Positions 36,633 through 46,718 of a stretch of DNA of 64,000 nucleotides are shown here, piece by piece; position 1 is the first letter of the stretch; every line of letters starts with the position of its first letter. Position numbers and translations under genes: made by a program. The DNA is from Planctomycetota bacterium (GTDB lineage: Bacteria > Planctomycetota > Planctomycetia > Pirellulales > Lacipirellulaceae), in the NCBI GenBank assembly GCA_029781135.1, contig JAKOXH010000068.1:1-64000 (forward strand), written 5' to 3'. Below the pieces are notes generated by a model, which ran no database searches, was not told the DNA's origin, and saw only the letters and a list, made by a program, of their open reading frames with translations.

Positions 36633-37802
36633 TCAGTCCAACAGCCGCTTGGCAAACGCGAAGCCCGCGCTATGGCTAGGGTCGTAAGCGGGGTCGCCGG
36701 GGTGGAGGCTGCTGATGCGTGCTTTCGGCAAGACGGCTTGCAAATACCGGCCGTCGCCAAGGTAAATTCCCGTGTGGCGGATCTTCCCATCGGGCGCGAG
36801 GAAGTAAAGCGTATCGCCCTTTCGCAGACCGGCGCGATGCCAGCGTGTGGCCGTTAATTGCCCCATGTAAAACTGTTGGTAGGCATCGCGGGGCAGGTGC
36901 AGGCCAGCGGCGGCGTAGCTCATCTGCACGAGGCCCGAGCAATCGATTCCCTCTGAGGTTCGGCCACCCCAAAAATAAGGCGTTCCCATGAGTTGCTGAG
37001 CCGCCGCGATGATCTGATTTAGCTTTTCTTCTGGTACGTCGCAGACGCGGCAACGCGCGGCCGGCAGCGGCATGATATCGCCCTTGGGCGTCTCGACGTG
37101 AACCTGATCGCCGCCGTTGCGAACCCATTTGAGGCGCGCGCCGGCGGGAAATCTGATTTGTGCCCTGTCAGGAACGTCCTTGGCAATTAGCACGCGGGGA
37201 CCGGTCAAATACCTTTCGTACGCAGCTCCATCCAGCCGCACTATGTCGCTACAGGAAACGAAACCGAGATAACCTTCGCGGCAGTGCACGAGGAAGTGGC
37301 CATCCTGTTCGCGCAAGAGGAGTAGCGGCTCGCCGATCAGCAAATCGTTTTCCTGCTTTCTTTTGCCATTTGGCCGATCAAACACATAAGTGTGGGGTTC
37401 GGCGGCCAGTCCGAACCGCTTTTCGCCCAGACTATCAGCCGGCAGCGATTCCAGCCGATCATCAACATTGAAACCAAGGGCTGCCAAGAATTCCTTGAGC
37501 GCGTTTCGCGTTTCTGGAAACTCTACGAATCCTGTCAGACGGACCTGCTGACCGTTTTTGACTTCGGCCAGGACGTCAAATGCGCAAAGCCGACTGTCGT
37601 TGCCCAGTTCGCGCGAAAAGAAGTCGATATATTGCGGTAATCGCTCCGGTTTGCCAGCCAAGCCGGGCTCAATCCGGCGCGCCACATTCGTCATGTCGTC
37701 CGGCTTCACCGGCTCGGCCGTGGGTGGTGAGTTCGCTGGAGCACCGTGGGCGACCACTGCCACGAGCACGGTCAACCCAGTTAGATAAAGAACGTCGTTC
37801 AT
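36633..37802 (-). CDS. Secreted NlpC/P60 peptidase with SH3-like part
   Basis: Protein of 389 residues with a signal peptide (about 1-20). A middle part (about 150-240) looks like bacterial SH3 modules. The C-terminal NlpC/P60 domain has nucleophile GIDCSGLVQMSYAAAG, a His in KIRHTGIYLGDGRYL and a third polar position further on. Such enzymes cut the gamma-D-Glu to diamino-acid bond in peptidoglycan stems or related peptides. It differs from the shorter protein at 11395-12135 in length and in having the SH3-like part. It is convergent with the DUF819 gene. Confidence 0.85.
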   Translation of the reverse strand: MNDVLYLTGLTVLVAVVAHGAPANSPPTAEPVKPDDMTNVARRIEPGLAGKPERLPQYIDFFSRELGNDSRLCAFDVLAEVKNGQQVRLTGFVEFPETRNALKEFLAALGFNVDDRLESLPADSLGEKRFGLAAEPHTYVFDRPNGKRKQENDLLIGEPLLLLREQDGHFLVHCREGYLGFVSCSDIVRLDGAAYERYLTGPRVLIAKDVPDRAQIRFPAGARLKWVRNGGDQVHVETPKGDIMPLPAARCRVCDVPEEKLNQIIAAAQQLMGTPYFWGGRTSEGIDCSGLVQMSYAAAGLHLPRDAYQQFYMGQLTATRWHRAGLRKGDTLYFLAPDGKIRHTGIYLGDGRYLQAVLPKARISSLHPGDPAYDPSHSAGFAFAKRLLD

Positions 37803-38011
37803 ACGTCACTAATCATATCGGCAAAGTTCTGCCGTTCGCGTTCAACGGCCAATAGCGCCATTAAAACAGGCGCGATTGCCGCCCGCAAGTAACGCTTGGG
37901 GCTCCACCCACCCGATGTCGAATTTAGATGTTTCAATCGGTTATACTTCAATCTGAATTGCGTCGTACTCTGGGCGATTTGAATCAGGGGTATTGCAGGA
38001 ATGGTGGCACT

Positions 38012-40030
38012 ATGTTGGCCCGAGTATTTGTCTGGTTGGGCATCGCGTTCGCCGTCGGCGTGGTTTATGCGGGCGGAACCGAAAAAGGGGCTGCCATGCA
38101 CATGCACGTCGACTCACCGGATGGTCGGACGAAGATCCACTTATCTATCGACAACGCGGGTGTGCGGTATTCGGTGGAGCGCGCTGGGCACATCGTTATT
38201 GAGCCAGCAGCAATCGATGCCTTCGTCAAGGAACACGGCTCCATTGCCGCGGACGCGTCTTGCGAAACCGTTCAAGGCACGGTTATCGATGAGGATATTT
38301 CACCGGCCTGGGGCAAGGCGAAACAGATTCGCAACCATTATGCGACCAAACGAGTTCGGCTGCGCAGCGGCGACTTGCATTGGGAATTGGAAGTTCGGGC
38401 CTACGACGACGGTGTTGCGTTTCGATACGGCTTTCCGCGGCAACTCAATTTGGATGACGCGGCGGTCGAGTCGGAAAATACCGAATTTCGCATTGCTGGC
38501 AATCCGCAAATAATCTTCAGCGCGTACGACAATTTCACCACCTCCCACGAAATGCTCCAAGAACGAAAATCACTCGCTGAATTGCCGACAAAGAAGCTCT
38601 TTGAAATGCCGCTAATGGTTACTTGGGCGGATGGAACAGCTGCCGCCGTGACCGAGGCCAAGCTGTGCAGGTTTGCGGGCATGTATCTGGAGCGGCCCGA
38701 TAACAAGGCAAATACCCTGCGAAGTCGCCTGTCGCCGCTGCCCGACCGCCCGATCGCCGCCGTCGTGCGGCCGGTACCATTTTGGAGTCCATGGCGCGTT
38801 GTGCTATTGGCCGATCGCGCGGGCCAGTTGGTGGAAAACAACATCTTGTTGTGTCTCAACGATCCGCCTCGCGGCGATTTCAGTTGGGTGAAACCCGGCA
38901 AAACGACCTGGCATTGGTGGAATGGAACGGTCGAGAACGGCGCGCCGTCGTCTCCCGAAGTGAATTTCACAATCCACAAGAAGTACATTGATTTTTGCGC
39001 TGCCCATCACATTGCTTACCATTCCGTCATCAGTGTCGGCGGCGGTCGGCCGTGGTATGTGCAAAGCGGAGCTCCCGGCTACGATCCACGACCGGATACC
39101 GATATTCTCACGCCGCGTCCCGATCTCGGCCTACCCAAGATTCTGGATTATGCGAAGCAAAAAGGCATCGGCATCCGGTTGTGGGTCTATTGGAAACCGC
39201 TATCGGAACGGCTGGAAGAGGCGTTCGCTCAGTACGAACGCTGGGGGATTAGAGGGCTGATGGTCGACTTCATGGACCGTGACGACCAGGAAATGGTCGA
39301 ATGGCAAGAAAAAGTGTTACAGGCCGCGGCACGGCACAAGCTGCTCATCCAATTTCACGGTTCCTATAAGCCTAGCGGCGAACAGCGAACCTATCCGAAT
39401 TTGGTCAACCGCGAAGGAGTCCTGAATTTGGAATACCTTAAATGGACCGACCATTGCTCGCCGCAGCACGATGTCGATGTCGCTTACACGCGCGCGCTGG
39501 CGGGCCCGGTCGATTATCATCTAGGCGGCTTCCGTGCGGCAACTCGCGACAAGTTCCAGCCGCGCGATGAACGTCCAGAGGTACTTGGGACTCGATGCCA
39601 TCAACTTGCACTGTACGTCGTCTACGAGAACCCGATGCCAATGGTGTGCGACTACCCAGAAGCCTACGAGGGGCAACCCGGCTTCGACTTCCTGGAACGC
39701 GTGCCCACCACCTGGGACGAAACACGCTTCGTGGTCGGCGAGCCGGGCGAGTACATCGTTGTCGCGCGGCGCAGCGGTAAAGACTGGTATCTTGGCGGAA
39801 TCACGAATTGGAGCAAACGCGACTTGAAACTGAGGCTCGGTTTTTTGGGAAAAGCGACTTTTACTGCTTCGTTGTATACCGATGGCCCGCTTGATGGCTC
39901 AAACCCCAACGAACTTCACGTTTCAACGCACACGGTAACTCCTGCACAAACTCTCGATGTGAAAATGATGTCGGGAGGCGGCGTAGCGGCTATCCTACGG
40001 CCTACCGTTGCGGACGAACACAACAACTGA
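38012..40030 (+). CDS. Glycoside hydrolase family 97 enzyme
   Basis: Exported protein of 672 residues with a signal peptide (about 1-20). The N-terminal super-sandwich domain contains SPDGRTKIHLSIDNAGVRYS and YDDGVAFRYGF. The catalytic barrel contains KTTWHWWNG, FCAAHHIAYHSVI, YWKPLSERLEEAFAQYERWG and GLMVDFMDRDDQEMVEW. The C-terminal beta domain includes WYLGGITNW. GH97 enzymes are calcium-dependent alpha-glucosidases or alpha-galactosidases; which one cannot be told here. ATG 38012 was selected for the signal peptide; the frame is open to 37928. Confidence 0.88.
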   Translation: MLARVFVWLGIAFAVGVVYAGGTEKGAAMHMHVDSPDGRTKIHLSIDNAGVRYSVERAGHIVIEPAAIDAFVKEHGSIAADASCETVQGTVIDEDISPAWGKAKQIRNHYATKRVRLRSGDLHWELEVRAYDDGVAFRYGFPRQLNLDDAAVESENTEFRIAGNPQIIFSAYDNFTTSHEMLQERKSLAELPTKKLFEMPLMVTWADGTAAAVTEAKLCRFAGMYLERPDNKANTLRSRLSPLPDRPIAAVVRPVPFWSPWRVVLLADRAGQLVENNILLCLNDPPRGDFSWVKPGKTTWHWWNGTVENGAPSSPEVNFTIHKKYIDFCAAHHIAYHSVISVGGGRPWYVQSGAPGYDPRPDTDILTPRPDLGLPKILDYAKQKGIGIRLWVYWKPLSERLEEAFAQYERWGIRGLMVDFMDRDDQEMVEWQEKVLQAAARHKLLIQFHGSYKPSGEQRTYPNLVNREGVLNLEYLKWTDHCSPQHDVDVAYTRALAGPVDYHLGGFRAATRDKFQPRDERPEVLGTRCHQLALYVVYENPMPMVCDYPEAYEGQPGFDFLERVPTTWDETRFVVGEPGEYIVVARRSGKDWYLGGITNWSKRDLKLRLGFLGKATFTASLYTDGPLDGSNPNELHVSTHTVTPAQTLDVKMMSGGGVAAILRPTVADEHNN

Positions 40031-40121
40031 GAATTGGAATTTGGTATGATGAAAGCAGCGGTTAGCGGGAGTGCTCGCAACTCGCTTCCTTCTCAATATC
40101 GTTGTCTGCAATCTCAATTCA

Positions 40122-42437
40122 ATGGCGAACAGACATCTCATAACGAGAGTGCTATTGATCGGCGTGGCATGCGGGAGCCGGCTTGCGGAATTGCGCGCAG
40201 CCGCGCCAACGCCGATTGACTTCAAACGCGATGTCGCCCCCATTTTCGAACAGCACTGCATCCGCTGTCATCAGCCCGCCAACAAGAAGGGGGAACTTTC
40301 GCTGTCGACCCGCGCCGATTTGGATGCGAACGAAGTCTTGTTGGCCGGTAAACCCGACAAGAGCCGGTTGCTCGAAGTTGTCGATGCTGCCACGGGTGCA
40401 AAACCAGAAATGCCGAAAGAAGGCGAGCCGCTTTCCAAACAAGAAGTGGCTGTCCTGCGCACTTGGATTGCCCAGGGCGCCGATTGGCCGGAAGGTGCCA
40501 TCGTCAAGGAGCGCTCGAAGGCCGATCGAAATTGGTGGTCGCTGCGACCGCTGCACGCAATCGTGCCGCCAACGGACGGCGTCCCGATGGAATGGCGCGG
40601 GAACGCCATCGACGTTTTTATCTACACGAAGCTCAAGGCGGCGGGGCTGGCGCCGAATTCACAGGCCGATCGCCGCACGCTTGTGCGGCGAGTGACGTAC
40701 GATCTAACCGGCCTGCCGCCAACACCGGCGGAAATCGCCGCGTTCGTAAATGACCGAGCGCCGGACGCGTACGAGCACCTTGTGGATCGCTTGCTCGCCT
40801 CGCGGCGTTACGGCGAGCATGTCGGCCGCCAGTGGCTCGACGTTGTTCGCTTTGGCGAGAGCACCGGTTTCGAGGTCAACCACATCATCGAAAACGCGTG
40901 GCCGTACCGGGATTACGTCGTTCGCTCGCTGAACGATGACAAGCCGTTCGATCGATTTGTGATGGAGCAGCTGGCTGCCGATTCTTTGGCTCCTGGTGAT
41001 CCGGCAACGGAGATCGCGCTGAGCTTCTTGGTGTGCGGACCGATCGACATCGTCGGCAACGCCGATGCGGTGCAGGCGGCGCAAATCCGGGCCGACGGCA
41101 TCGACGAAATGATTCGCACCACGGGCGAAGCGTTCCTCGGCCTGACGGTCGGCTGCGCGCGGTGCCACGATCATAAGTTCGATCCAGTGACGCAGCGAGA
41201 TTATTACAGTCTATATGCCACGTTCGCCGGCGTTTTTCATGGTGATCGTCCCGTTGCACCGGATGAGCAGCTTCGCGAACACGCCGCGAAGTTAGCGCCG
41301 TTAGAGTATAAGAAGAAGCAACTTCAAGAGGTTCGGGCCACTCAACTTAAGCGCTGTAAAGAAGAACAACACGTGGCGGAGATCGATAGGCAACTGGCCG
41401 AGGTGGATCGCCAAATTGTGGCGCTGCCGGGGCCGCCGATGTTGCCTGTCGGCAAGTTCGAACAGCCGGCCGCAGAGCAGTTCGTCTTCGAGCGTGGCGA
41501 TGCCCAGCGAAAAGGCGCGCGGGTTGTGCCGGCGAGCATGAATACGTTAGCGGATGTCACGAAGGGCTTTGAATTGTCGGCGGATGCCCCGGAAAGAACA
41601 CGGCGGCTGGCATTGGCACGCTGGTTGGTCGCCGCCGACAACCCGCTCACGCCGCGAGTTATCGCGAATCGTATTTGGCTACATCATTTCGGTACCGGCA
41701 TTGTGGCTACTCCCAATGACTTCGGTTATATGGGCGTGCCACCCATGCACCCTGAATTACTCGATTGGCTGGCCAAGTATCTTATGGACAACGGCTGGCA
41801 TCTGAAACGGCTTCATCGGCTCATCGTCATGTCGCAGGCATATCGCCAAAGCAGCGATTATCACGCGGACGCCGCCAAGCTCGATGCCGACAGCCGCTGG
41901 CTGTGGCGATTTCCGCCGCACCGGCTCACGGCTGAGGAAATTCGCGATTCGATGCTCTACGTGAGTGGCAAATTGGATGAGCGAATGGGCGGCCCCGGTT
42001 TTCGACTTTATCAATACGCTCGAGATAATGTGGCGAGCTACACGCCCCTGGAGATTTTTGGCCCTGAGACCTACCGCCGCTCCGTGTATCATCAGAATGC
42101 CCGGGCAGCGCGAATCGATTTGCTTTCCGACTTTGACGCGCCCGATTGCGCATTTTCCGCTTCAGGACGCGTACCAACGACTACGCCTTCCCAGGCGCTG
42201 GCACTCATGAATCACAGCTTTACCCTAACAATGGCGGAGTCTCTCGCCGCGCGCCTCAAGCGCGAGGCCGCCGCGAGCAATCCCGCCGCACAAGTTCGGC
42301 TCGCGTTCGAACTGTTGTACGGTCGGCCACCCAATGATCATGAATCAGCAGCGGCTGTTGACTTAGTCCATCGTTTCGACTTGCGGGCGTTTTGTCGAGC
42401 GATGCTGAACTCGAATGAATTCATTTACGTTAACTGA
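40122..42437 (+). CDS. Cytochrome-type DUF1549/DUF1553 protein (PSD1 family), copy 1
   Basis: Exported protein of 771 residues. After the signal peptide there is a planctomycete cytochrome c-like domain with CIRCH near the start and DFKRDVAPIFEQH. DUF1549 follows (LVRRVTYDLTGLPPTPAEI, then GEHVGRQWLDVVRFGES), with CARCHDHKFDP, and then DUF1553 (RLALARWLVAADNPLTPRVI, later TTPSQALALMNH). The family is large in planctomycetes and nearly always paired with DUF1501; the biochemical role is unknown. Its DUF1501 partner starts 27 bases later. ATG 40122 was chosen for the signal peptide. Confidence 0.88.
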   Translation: MANRHLITRVLLIGVACGSRLAELRAAAPTPIDFKRDVAPIFEQHCIRCHQPANKKGELSLSTRADLDANEVLLAGKPDKSRLLEVVDAATGAKPEMPKEGEPLSKQEVAVLRTWIAQGADWPEGAIVKERSKADRNWWSLRPLHAIVPPTDGVPMEWRGNAIDVFIYTKLKAAGLAPNSQADRRTLVRRVTYDLTGLPPTPAEIAAFVNDRAPDAYEHLVDRLLASRRYGEHVGRQWLDVVRFGESTGFEVNHIIENAWPYRDYVVRSLNDDKPFDRFVMEQLAADSLAPGDPATEIALSFLVCGPIDIVGNADAVQAAQIRADGIDEMIRTTGEAFLGLTVGCARCHDHKFDPVTQRDYYSLYATFAGVFHGDRPVAPDEQLREHAAKLAPLEYKKKQLQEVRATQLKRCKEEQHVAEIDRQLAEVDRQIVALPGPPMLPVGKFEQPAAEQFVFERGDAQRKGARVVPASMNTLADVTKGFELSADAPERTRRLALARWLVAADNPLTPRVIANRIWLHHFGTGIVATPNDFGYMGVPPMHPELLDWLAKYLMDNGWHLKRLHRLIVMSQAYRQSSDYHADAAKLDADSRWLWRFPPHRLTAEEIRDSMLYVSGKLDERMGGPGFRLYQYARDNVASYTPLEIFGPETYRRSVYHQNARAARIDLLSDFDAPDCAFSASGRVPTTTPSQALALMNHSFTLTMAESLAARLKREAAASNPAAQVRLAFELLYGRPPNDHESAAAVDLVHRFDLRAFCRAMLNSNEFIYVN

Positions 42438-42464
42438 GCGTGCCAACGAACGTCGAGTGCGGCT

Positions 42465-43946
42465 ATGGCAGAAAATCAAGACAAAATCGCCGCAGTCCGC
42501 GAACAACTCTTTTCGCGTCGCGGTTTCCTGGCCGATGCTTTCAGCGGTTTGGCGGGCATCGGCCTGACGGCGTTGCTGCAACGCGACTTTTTGGCGGCAA
42601 ACGAAATTGGGCCCATCGATTCGCGGAGATGGAAACACGGTTGTGGTCGTCCGCCGTTGGAAGCCAAAGCCAAGCGCGTTCTCCAAATCTTCTGTCCCGG
42701 CGGGGCATCGCATATCGATCTCTGGGAGCACAAACCGGCGCTCGCAAAATATCATGGGCAGCCGCTGCCTGGAGAAGAAAATCTTGTCACTTTTCAAGGC
42801 AAGAACGGCAATCTCATGAACAGCCCGTGGCCGTTCGCGCCCGCCGGCCAAAGCGGCAAGATGATCAGCACGCTGCTGCCGAATATGGCGAGGCACGTCG
42901 ATGACATCGCGTTCATCCACTCGATGCAATCGAAAACGAACACCCACGGTCCGGGCTGCGTGTTCATGAACACCGGTGCGATCTTCGAAGGATTTCCCAG
43001 TGCCGGTGCCTGGGTGAGTTACGCCTTGGGAACGGCCAATGAGAATCTACCGGCCTATGTGGCGATTCCCGATATCCGCGGCGAACCGCCCAACGGCAAA
43101 GCCAACTGGAGCAGCGGCTTTCTGCCGGCGCAACATCAAGGGGTCGTGCTGGCGGCGCAGCAGCCGATTCGCAACCTCAACGTGCCTAGCGGCATCTCGC
43201 CAGAAGAGGATCAGGCCACGCGCGAGCTTGTGCATTTCCTGGATGCCGGGCACGCCACGTGCAATCCAGGGTTATCCGAGCTTCAAGCGCGGATCAATGC
43301 GTATCAGTTGGCGGCGCGCATGCAACTTTCCGCGCCGGCCGTTGCGGATTTGGATGCCGAACCTCGCTCGGTGCATCGGTTCTATGGTAGCGACGACCGA
43401 AACCCGTTCAAGGCAGCTTATGCTCGCAATTGCCTGCTCGCGCGTCGGCTGCTCGAACAAGGCGTGCGTTACGTTAACTTATATTGTGCATCGCGGGCGT
43501 CGGGTGTCGACGGCCTCTTGAACTGGGACGCTCATAAAACCCTGAAGGCCGATTATGAACGCCATTGCCCCATATTTGACGAGCCGACCGCGGCACTACT
43601 CACGGATCTCAAACAGCGCGGCCTGCTCGACGACACGCTCGTATTGTGGACCACGGAGTTCGGCCGCATGCCGACCCACCAAGCCGGCGTCACGGGCCGC
43701 GATCATAATCCGGCCGGCTTCACTTGTTGGATGATGGGCGCCGGCGTCAAGGGCGGGGCAATCGTGGGGGCAACCGACGATTTTGGACGCCGTGCGGCAG
43801 TCGATCCGGCAACGGTATGGGACTTCTACGCCACCGTATTGCAGCTACTCGGTTTCGACCACAAGCAGCTCAGCTATTACCACAACGGCCTCAACCGCCG
43901 CCTTACCGACGTGCAAGGCAACGTGTTGCGGGGGCTTTTGGCCTGA
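42465..43946 (+). CDS. DUF1501 Tat-exported protein, copy 1
   Basis: Protein of 493 residues with a twin-arginine-type signal (LFSRRGFLADAFSG). DUF1501 follows, a sulfatase-like alkaline-phosphatase fold: FCPGGASHIDLWEHKPAL, VDDIAFIHSM, GAWVSYALGT, TLVLWTTEFGRMP and GRDHNPAGFTCWMMG. Folded export by Tat suggests a bound metal. It is co-transcribed with the preceding PSD1 protein and probably acts with it outside the cytoplasm. Substrate unknown. Confidence 0.88.
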   Translation: MAENQDKIAAVREQLFSRRGFLADAFSGLAGIGLTALLQRDFLAANEIGPIDSRRWKHGCGRPPLEAKAKRVLQIFCPGGASHIDLWEHKPALAKYHGQPLPGEENLVTFQGKNGNLMNSPWPFAPAGQSGKMISTLLPNMARHVDDIAFIHSMQSKTNTHGPGCVFMNTGAIFEGFPSAGAWVSYALGTANENLPAYVAIPDIRGEPPNGKANWSSGFLPAQHQGVVLAAQQPIRNLNVPSGISPEEDQATRELVHFLDAGHATCNPGLSELQARINAYQLAARMQLSAPAVADLDAEPRSVHRFYGSDDRNPFKAAYARNCLLARRLLEQGVRYVNLYCASRASGVDGLLNWDAHKTLKADYERHCPIFDEPTAALLTDLKQRGLLDDTLVLWTTEFGRMPTHQAGVTGRDHNPAGFTCWMMGAGVKGGAIVGATDDFGRRAAVDPATVWDFYATVLQLLGFDHKQLSYYHNGLNRRLTDVQGNVLRGLLA

Positions 43947-44128
43947 CGCCGACATCGCCCAAATCATGAATGCGACTTCACTTGCGCGGACGGCATCGTC
44001 TTCTGATCGCTGGCACCGCCGTGCTACGGCGAAAACAATTTGACGCGGCCGTCGCCTCGCCCCTATATTTTGGGCTTTACAGAGAATCTCCCAGACGGGC
44101 ATCGTCGAGGCGAATTGGCAGGACTTGG

Positions 44129-45172
44129 ATGCTATCGATTCAACAGCAGTCTCAGCGCCAAACGGACGATCGATTGGAGGCGAATGAGCGTTCGTACGAC
44201 GATACGAGGATCGCCCTCGATCAACATTCGTATGCGACGATCACACGCTCGTGGCGATTACCTCGGCCGCCTTTAGTTGACGAGCAAAGCCGCTTCATTT
44301 GGCCGTACATCGTCGGGGTGCCGCTGTTTCACCTGGCGATCCTGGCGGCATATTTGCCGTACGTGTTTAGTTGGTGGGGCATTGCTTGGTTGCCGATTGG
44401 TAACTTGCTGTTTTGTTCGCTGGGTATTGGAGCCGGTTACCATCGCCTGCTCACACATCGAGGTTTCAAGTGCCCACTGTGGTTCGAACATTTCCTCGCC
44501 CTGTTGGGAGCGTGTAATTTGCAGGAGTCGCCCGCCCGCTGGGTCGTGGTGCATCGGCTGCATCATCAGCATTCGGATCACGAACCCGATCCGCACACGC
44601 CGCTGGTTAGCTGGTTCTGGGGGCACGTCGGTTGGTTGTTCATCGAGAATCGTGGCACGACGAGCGCGGAAAGCTATCACAAGTACGCGGGCGATATTTT
44701 GAGCGATCCGTTTTACATGCGGTTGGAACGTAACTTGAATTATTTTTGGGTGTATGTCGTTCAGGCAGCACTGTTTTTGACCGCCGGATTGATCGCGGGC
44801 GTTTTTCTCACCGGAACGGCGGCGGGCGGCCTGCAACTTGGTGTGCGATTTCTTCTGTGGGGCGTGATCTATCGCACCATCTTCACGTGGCATGTGACTT
44901 GGGGCGTCAATTCGGCCGCACACTTGTGGGGTTATCGCAATTACGACACGCGCGAAAATAGCCGCAACAACTGGCTGATCGCGCTCGGCACGAATGGCGA
45001 AGGCTGGCACAATAATCATCATGCCGATCCGCGCTCGGCCGCCCATGGTCATCGCTGGTGGGAACTCGATGTCACCTACGCCATGATTTGTTTGTGGGAA
45101 CGTCTCGGCCTGGTATGGGACGTGGTTCGACCGACCGAATCGCTGCCAAAGCGCCGTAAGACATCGCCGTAA
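44129..45172 (+). CDS. Acyl-CoA-type delta-9 fatty acid desaturase
   Basis: Integral membrane di-iron enzyme of 347 residues that introduces a double bond into fatty acyl chains. The three histidine boxes are visible: HRLLTH, HRLHHQHSDHEPD and GWHNNHH. Hydrophobic helices lie around YIVGVPLFHLAILAAYLPYV, WLPIGNLLFCSLGIGAGY and near AALFLTAGLIAGVFL. ATG 44129 is preceded by AGGA; the frame stays open to 43970, but that part has no family pattern. No electron-donor gene is adjacent. Confidence 0.9.
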   Translation: MLSIQQQSQRQTDDRLEANERSYDDTRIALDQHSYATITRSWRLPRPPLVDEQSRFIWPYIVGVPLFHLAILAAYLPYVFSWWGIAWLPIGNLLFCSLGIGAGYHRLLTHRGFKCPLWFEHFLALLGACNLQESPARWVVVHRLHHQHSDHEPDPHTPLVSWFWGHVGWLFIENRGTTSAESYHKYAGDILSDPFYMRLERNLNYFWVYVVQAALFLTAGLIAGVFLTGTAAGGLQLGVRFLLWGVIYRTIFTWHVTWGVNSAAHLWGYRNYDTRENSRNNWLIALGTNGEGWHNNHHADPRSAAHGHRWWELDVTYAMICLWERLGLVWDVVRPTESLPKRRKTSP

Positions 45173-45270
45173 GACATTATGGTGCGTGATACCGTTTGCT
45201 TAGGAAATATGCAATGCCCGGGCTCCGCAGGGGGCTTGCCTGTGGCCAGACCCCGCCACTCATGCAATCG

Positions 45271-46404
45271 TCACGGCACGTTCTGTAGTTCCACACACAT
45301 CGGTGCCGGCGAATTGACGATGACGTTGCGGAACACCATGCCGCCGGTCTTTTGATCGATATCAAACACCGCGACGGTATTCGAAAACAACCCGGCTGCC
45401 AGCAGCCAGCGGCCTGCTGGGTCGAGATGGAAGTTCCGCGGATGGCTTCCACGCACTGGCTCGCGTTCGGTAAACGTTAGCTTGCCGGTGTTGGCATCGA
45501 CGCGAAACGCCGTGATCGAATCATGGTCGCGATTGGAAGCGTACAAAAACTTACCGCTTGGGTGGAAATAGATTTCCGCCGTGCTGCTCGGCACTTCTCT
45601 CAACTCCTTCGGTAGCGTATCGATCGTTTGTATTTCGGTGAGCGTGCCGGCCTTGGCGTCGAACTTGAAGACGGTAACGGTGAGCGCCATCTCGTTGACG
45701 ACATACGCGAACTTGCCGTTCGGATGAAACACGAAATGCCGCGGGCCGCTGCCGGGTGCACACTCGGCATGACCGTGCGGCTTGAGCTGGCCGTTCGTGA
45801 GGTCCATTTCGTAAATCATGATCTTGTCGGTTCCCAAATCGGGCACGAACAAGAAGCGGTTGCCGGGGTCGGTGCCCACGAAATGGGGGTGGGGCGCTTC
45901 CTGCCGGCTCTTATGGGGCCCTAAGCCCGCGTGCTTGATGAGCTGCGAACGCGGTTTGATCTGGCCATCCGCATCGAGTGGAAAAACGGCTACGGTGCCA
46001 CTGCCGTATTGCGCGGTGAAAATACACTTCCCTTTTCGATCAACGCAGATGTGACACGCGCCGCCATCGTTGATCGGCTGCGTATTCAATAGCCGCAAAG
46101 ATTGTCGATCACTTGAGATTTCGATCGCTGCCACGCCCGGCTTGCCGCCTTCCAACTCGCACGCCGCGTACATTCTGTTGCCATCGGGGTGGATCGCCAG
46201 AAACTCGGGCGCGCCAATTGCCAGGGCGAGTTTCGGCTTCGTGAGTGTGCCCTTTTCTAGATCCAGCGTCGAACGATAGACGCCACTCTGCTCGCCGTAT
46301 TGCGGCGTGCCGCTGCCAATCCACACGGCCGCTTCCTTGGCCAATAATGGTGAGCCACACAGCGTCGACAACAAAAGCACAGTTGAAAGTGAATCAAGCC
46401 GCAT
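45271..46404 (-). CDS. Secreted lactonase-like beta-propeller (6-phosphogluconolactonase/YbhE type)
   Basis: Protein of 377 residues with a signal peptide (about 1-22). A seven-bladed propeller of the lactonase family follows: IGSGTPQYGEQSGVYRSTLD, FLAIHPDGNRMYAACE, PHPHFVGTDPGNRFLFVPDL, GPRHFVFHPNGKFAYVVNE and GSHPRNFHLDPAGRWLLAAG. Cytoplasmic relatives hydrolyse 6-phosphogluconolactone. An exported version probably has another substrate. ATG 46404 has GGAGAATAGGA upstream; an in-frame ATG at 46440 would put a non-signal stretch in front. Confidence 0.82.
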   Translation of the reverse strand: MRLDSLSTVLLLSTLCGSPLLAKEAAVWIGSGTPQYGEQSGVYRSTLDLEKGTLTKPKLALAIGAPEFLAIHPDGNRMYAACELEGGKPGVAAIEISSDRQSLRLLNTQPINDGGACHICVDRKGKCIFTAQYGSGTVAVFPLDADGQIKPRSQLIKHAGLGPHKSRQEAPHPHFVGTDPGNRFLFVPDLGTDKIMIYEMDLTNGQLKPHGHAECAPGSGPRHFVFHPNGKFAYVVNEMALTVTVFKFDAKAGTLTEIQTIDTLPKELREVPSSTAEIYFHPSGKFLYASNRDHDSITAFRVDANTGKLTFTEREPVRGSHPRNFHLDPAGRWLLAAGLFSNTVAVFDIDQKTGGMVFRNVIVNSPAPMCVELQNVP

Positions 46405-46449
46405 TCCTATTCTCCGGAAAACAAGTAGTCCTTCGCCCAATTGCCGTCA

Positions 46450-46528
46450 GGAACACTAATCGCCGCTACTTCCCGCTAATCGGCGAACTTGCGCCTATTT
46501 GGCATCGATTAGTGCGGATTAGTGTTCC
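46450..46528. repeat. Palindromic repeat of the CACTAATC family
   Basis: The left arm (46450-46481, beginning ggaacactaatc) and the right arm (46507-46528, gattagtgcggattag then tgttcc) are inverted copies. It lies in the 314-bp gap between the lactonase-like gene and rlmKL. It shares the CTAAT word with the repeats at 3258-3366 but not the full sequence. Confidence 0.65.
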
Positions 46529-46718
46529 AAAATGAAATCCGCGATCTTCCACGGTATCGTGGCGACAAGCCGACCGTGCGTTCTAGGATAACCTGAGCGA
46601 ACTGGCGTGGCGAGGAGTTTCCTCGACCGGCACCGGTTTCCGGTACAATGAGAAGACGTTCATTGATTTCGAAACTAGAGACAATACGGTCCCGCGGGAA
46701 TTCGCTGGATTACTTACG